This document shows, in pieces, positions 62,455-64,000 of a stretch of 64,000 bases of DNA; positions within the stretch are counted from its first letter, which is position 1, and every line of letters starts with the position of its first letter. This stretch comes from Haliscomenobacter hydrossis DSM 1100 (lineage in GTDB: Bacteria > Bacteroidota > Bacteroidia > Chitinophagales > Saprospiraceae). The stretch lies in assembly GCF_000212735.1 (NCBI RefSeq), contig NC_015510.1, positions 6,201,001-6,265,000 of the forward strand. The letters are read 5' to 3'. The position numbers were made by a program, and so were the translations under genes. Below the pieces are notes generated by a model that ran no database searches, was not told the origin of the DNA, and saw only the letters and a program-made list of their open reading frames with translations.

Positions 62455-62958
62455 TCACCCATGCAAAAACCCCTCCACCGCATGCGCCAATTTTCTGAAA
62501 TTGGCCGGAATGATGTTTCCAATAACCGCCTCAATGCCCTGTTGCAATACGCCGATCGTTCCGCCATTCCACTGGAGATTGCCTTGAACACTCAGTCGGC
62601 AGCCTCTGCCACCAAGGGCTGGTTCAAACAAGGTCACTCCGGTGCAATCCATTTTTTCTTTAAAATAATGCGAATGGATGACCCAGTGGCAAGTGCGGCT
62701 AGAGGTTTTCCACACCGCAGTATCGGTCCATGTCAACATGTCGGGTTGGATCATACTTTTTAAAAAATCGGGTAACATGGGCTTCGCTTTCCAGACGTTG
62801 GTGATGACCACCTCGCTCGCTTCCGAAACTTGCCGTTCTTGCAGCTGAATAGATTCGATGTCGTCTACTTGGAATGCTATTTCCGACAATTGGTTTTGCA
62901 TGGCCTCCCATACGGGTTCCAGCGGATGTTTGATGATGACTACGGTGTTGATCTGCAT
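62455..62958 (-). CDS. SRPBCC-fold protein (DUF2505-like)
   Basis: 167 residues. START/Bet-v1-like layout: strand 'MQINTVVIIKHPLEPVWEAM', then a conserved block 'ITNVWKAKPMLPDFLKSMI', 'QPDMLTWTDTAVWKTSS' and 'WVIHSHYFKEKMDCTGVTLF', ending with a long C-terminal helix ('GVLQQGIEAVIGNIIPANFR'). The 'PDMLTWTDTAVW' and 'HYF' words are those of a DUF2505-like SRPBCC family. These proteins bind hydrophobic ligands in a deep pocket, and the ligand is unknown. No signal peptide, so cytoplasmic. It converges on the Roco gene. Confidence 0.75.
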   Translation of the reverse strand: MQINTVVIIKHPLEPVWEAMQNQLSEIAFQVDDIESIQLQERQVSEASEVVITNVWKAKPMLPDFLKSMIQPDMLTWTDTAVWKTSSRTCHWVIHSHYFKEKMDCTGVTLFEPALGGRGCRLSVQGNLQWNGGTIGVLQQGIEAVIGNIIPANFRKLAHAVEGFLHG

Positions 62959-63028
62959 GTGTTTGTGGCGAAGACAACCATCTTCTGGTTTTGTAAGCGT
63001 TTAGCACCCGCCTGAGGCGGATTTTTTT

Positions 63029-63109
63029 TCACCACAGATTCACACAGATTTGCACAGATTTTTTGTCATATCCATAAAATCTGTGTAAATCTGTGTGAAT
63101 CCGTGGTGA
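63029..63109. repeat. palindrome with 10-nt units (CACAGATTCA type)
   Basis: TTCACCACAGATTCACACAG, then ATTTGCACAGATTTT, pairs with AAAATCTGTGTAAATCTGTG and TGAATCCGTGGTGA. The units are 10 nt: CACAGATTCA, CACAGATTTG, CACAGATTTT. It lies between two minus-strand genes, after the epimerase stop. Confidence 0.8.
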
Positions 63110-63163
63110 CATTCTCTTTATCGATTTCCGCCGCAGGCGGGGTGTTCAGCTTTTACTGGTTTT

Positions 63164-64000
63164 TTATGGATGAAGCGCGCGGTATTCAAAAACTTCCTTC
63201 GACAATTGCAGGCTTGCCCTTACCGAAGCAGGAATATGTGTTGATGCAACCAGCCAGGAAATGGCTTTGACCAATGCTGCTTTTGTCGGGATGGGTTTGT
63301 ACCCGAGTCGAGCGGCTTTTTCATGGCTGTACCAATAATAATTGCCCACCATCCGGGCTTGCTCCCGGGTAGAGGCGGGCCTTTGTTGGGTCAAAAATCC
63401 CAGGGCCTCGTGGAAGATGGACCCCAAATAAGCCGAGGTGTGGTAGGCCTTGAGGTAGGGTCCCGGCAGGCCACAAAGTTGAGAAATTAGTTTATGTACT
63501 TCGGCCCACTCCAAATTTTCGCTGCCGAGGATATAACGTTCCCCACTTTTGCCTTTTTCGGCCAGCAGGATATGCCCCGCAGCCACATCGCTTACGGCCA
63601 CCATGTTGCAGCCACCAATCCAGGTGGTTTTAAAGGGATCTTGGAGGTAACTGACGATGGCGTGATTGCTTTCCGTGAGGCCGTAATCATTGCCCCCCAC
63701 CGTGAGGGTAGGGTGTACGGTAACGAGATCCAGACCCAATTGGGCGGCGTATTCAACAGCGGTTGATTCCTGCATTTTTTTGGCCATCACGTACGCGGTG
63801 GCGTCGTCCAGGGTGTCGGTAGACAACTCGTCGCGGATGTTTTTTTTGGCGTCAGCGCCCAGGGTGACGGAAGATGAAGTAAGGATCACCCGCTTGACCC
63901 GGGCTTTGGAAGCCGCCTCCAGTACATGGATGATGCCTCGTTTGGCCTCGTTGATGAGCTCATGGGCAGGGGTGCCGGAATAGGCAAATACGCCGGCCAC
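63164..64000 (-). CDS. NAD(P)-dependent epimerase / dihydroflavonol-reductase-like protein, N-terminus beyond window
   Basis: 278 residues seen; the frame stays open to the right edge, so the N-terminal Rossmann GxxGxxG part is missing. The visible part is an extended short-chain dehydrogenase: '[20 protein letters not shown]', '[13 protein letters not shown]' (catalytic Ser region), '[20 protein letters not shown]' with the YxxxK pair, '[16 protein letters not shown]', '[20 protein letters not shown]' and '[14 protein letters not shown]'. This order is that of the DFR/3-beta-HSD-like subgroup, NAD(P)-dependent reductases or epimerases of unknown substrate. The C-terminus ends '[10 protein letters not shown]'. 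The neighbouring SRPBCC gene is on the same strand, 205 nt away across a palindrome. Confidence 0.88.
   Translation of the reverse strand: MAGVFAYSGTPAHELINEAKRGIIHVLEAASKARVKRVILTSSSVTLGADAKKNIRDELSTDTLDDATAYVMAKKMQESTAVEYAAQLGLDLVTVHPTLTVGGNDYGLTESNHAIVSYLQDPFKTTWIGGCNMVAVSDVAAGHILLAEKGKSGERYILGSENLEWAEVHKLISQLCGLPGPYLKAYHTSAYLGSIFHEALGFLTQQRPASTREQARMVGNYYWYSHEKAARLGYKPIPTKAALVKAISWLVASTHIPASVRASLQLSKEVFEYRALHP

Overview
The window looks like chromosomal DNA of a Bacteroidota bacterium, probably a Saprospiria / Haliscomenobacter-like filamentous or surface-living degrader. The evidence is a SusC/SusD/SusE glycan-uptake operon, a hybrid two-component sensor with reg_prop propeller repeats and an AraC output domain, many lipobox and Sec signal peptides, TAnnTTTG-type -7 promoter elements, and gaps packed with dispersed palindromes. 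The genus is an inference; no rRNA, tRNA or CRISPR array was seen.

Layout. 1-5.9 kb: the tail of a propeller protein, an NTF2-like lipoprotein and the hybrid sensor. 5.9-7.4 kb: a relic of a Tat-exported lipoprotein and a PIN toxin-antitoxin pair whose toxin is frameshifted. 7.5-15.7 kb: a defence block with type I restriction genes hsdM, hsdS and hsdR, plus a divergent PD-(D/E)XK nuclease that may cut modified DNA. 15.7-18.4 kb: a REP array with a frameshifted REP-associated transposase, a KilA-N protein and a DoxX-like protein. 18.7-30.0 kb: a five-gene locus on the minus strand (susC, susD, susE-like, a GH53 lipoprotein and a GH2-GH53 fusion), which reads as a pathway for beta-1,4-galactan. 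Two identical 240-bp non-autonomous elements sit in its gaps.

30.5-44.3 kb: after an unknown helical protein and a pirin comes an AT-richer stretch. Its core is a six-gene plus-strand operon (34.6-44.3 kb): a degenerate polyprenyl-synthetase homologue, a 1039-residue protein with cryptic sensor-kinase features, two unknown proteins, a sigma-54 response regulator, and a protein joining a receiver domain to a C-terminal TIR domain. This is the best candidate in the window for an undescribed system: a phosphorelay apparently tied to a TIR effector.

44.3-57.1 kb: a SPOR-domain membrane protein, two tiny genes, a GH9 cellulase, a TraB/GumN lipoprotein, an FtsX/MacB-type permease cut by a fresh IS630-family insertion, an esterase and a GH78 rhamnosidase, with relics of a VOC-family protein and a GH106-like enzyme. 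57.1-62.4 kb: two tandem formylglycine-generating-enzyme (FGE) fold proteins whose C-termini look like the variable regions of diversity-generating retroelements, followed by an LRR-Roc-COR (Roco) GTPase. 62.4-64 kb: an SRPBCC protein and a truncated NAD-dependent epimerase.

Many gaps hold long imperfect palindromes whose arms are built from degenerate 9-11-nt tandem units. Their sequences differ from site to site but the architecture is the same.
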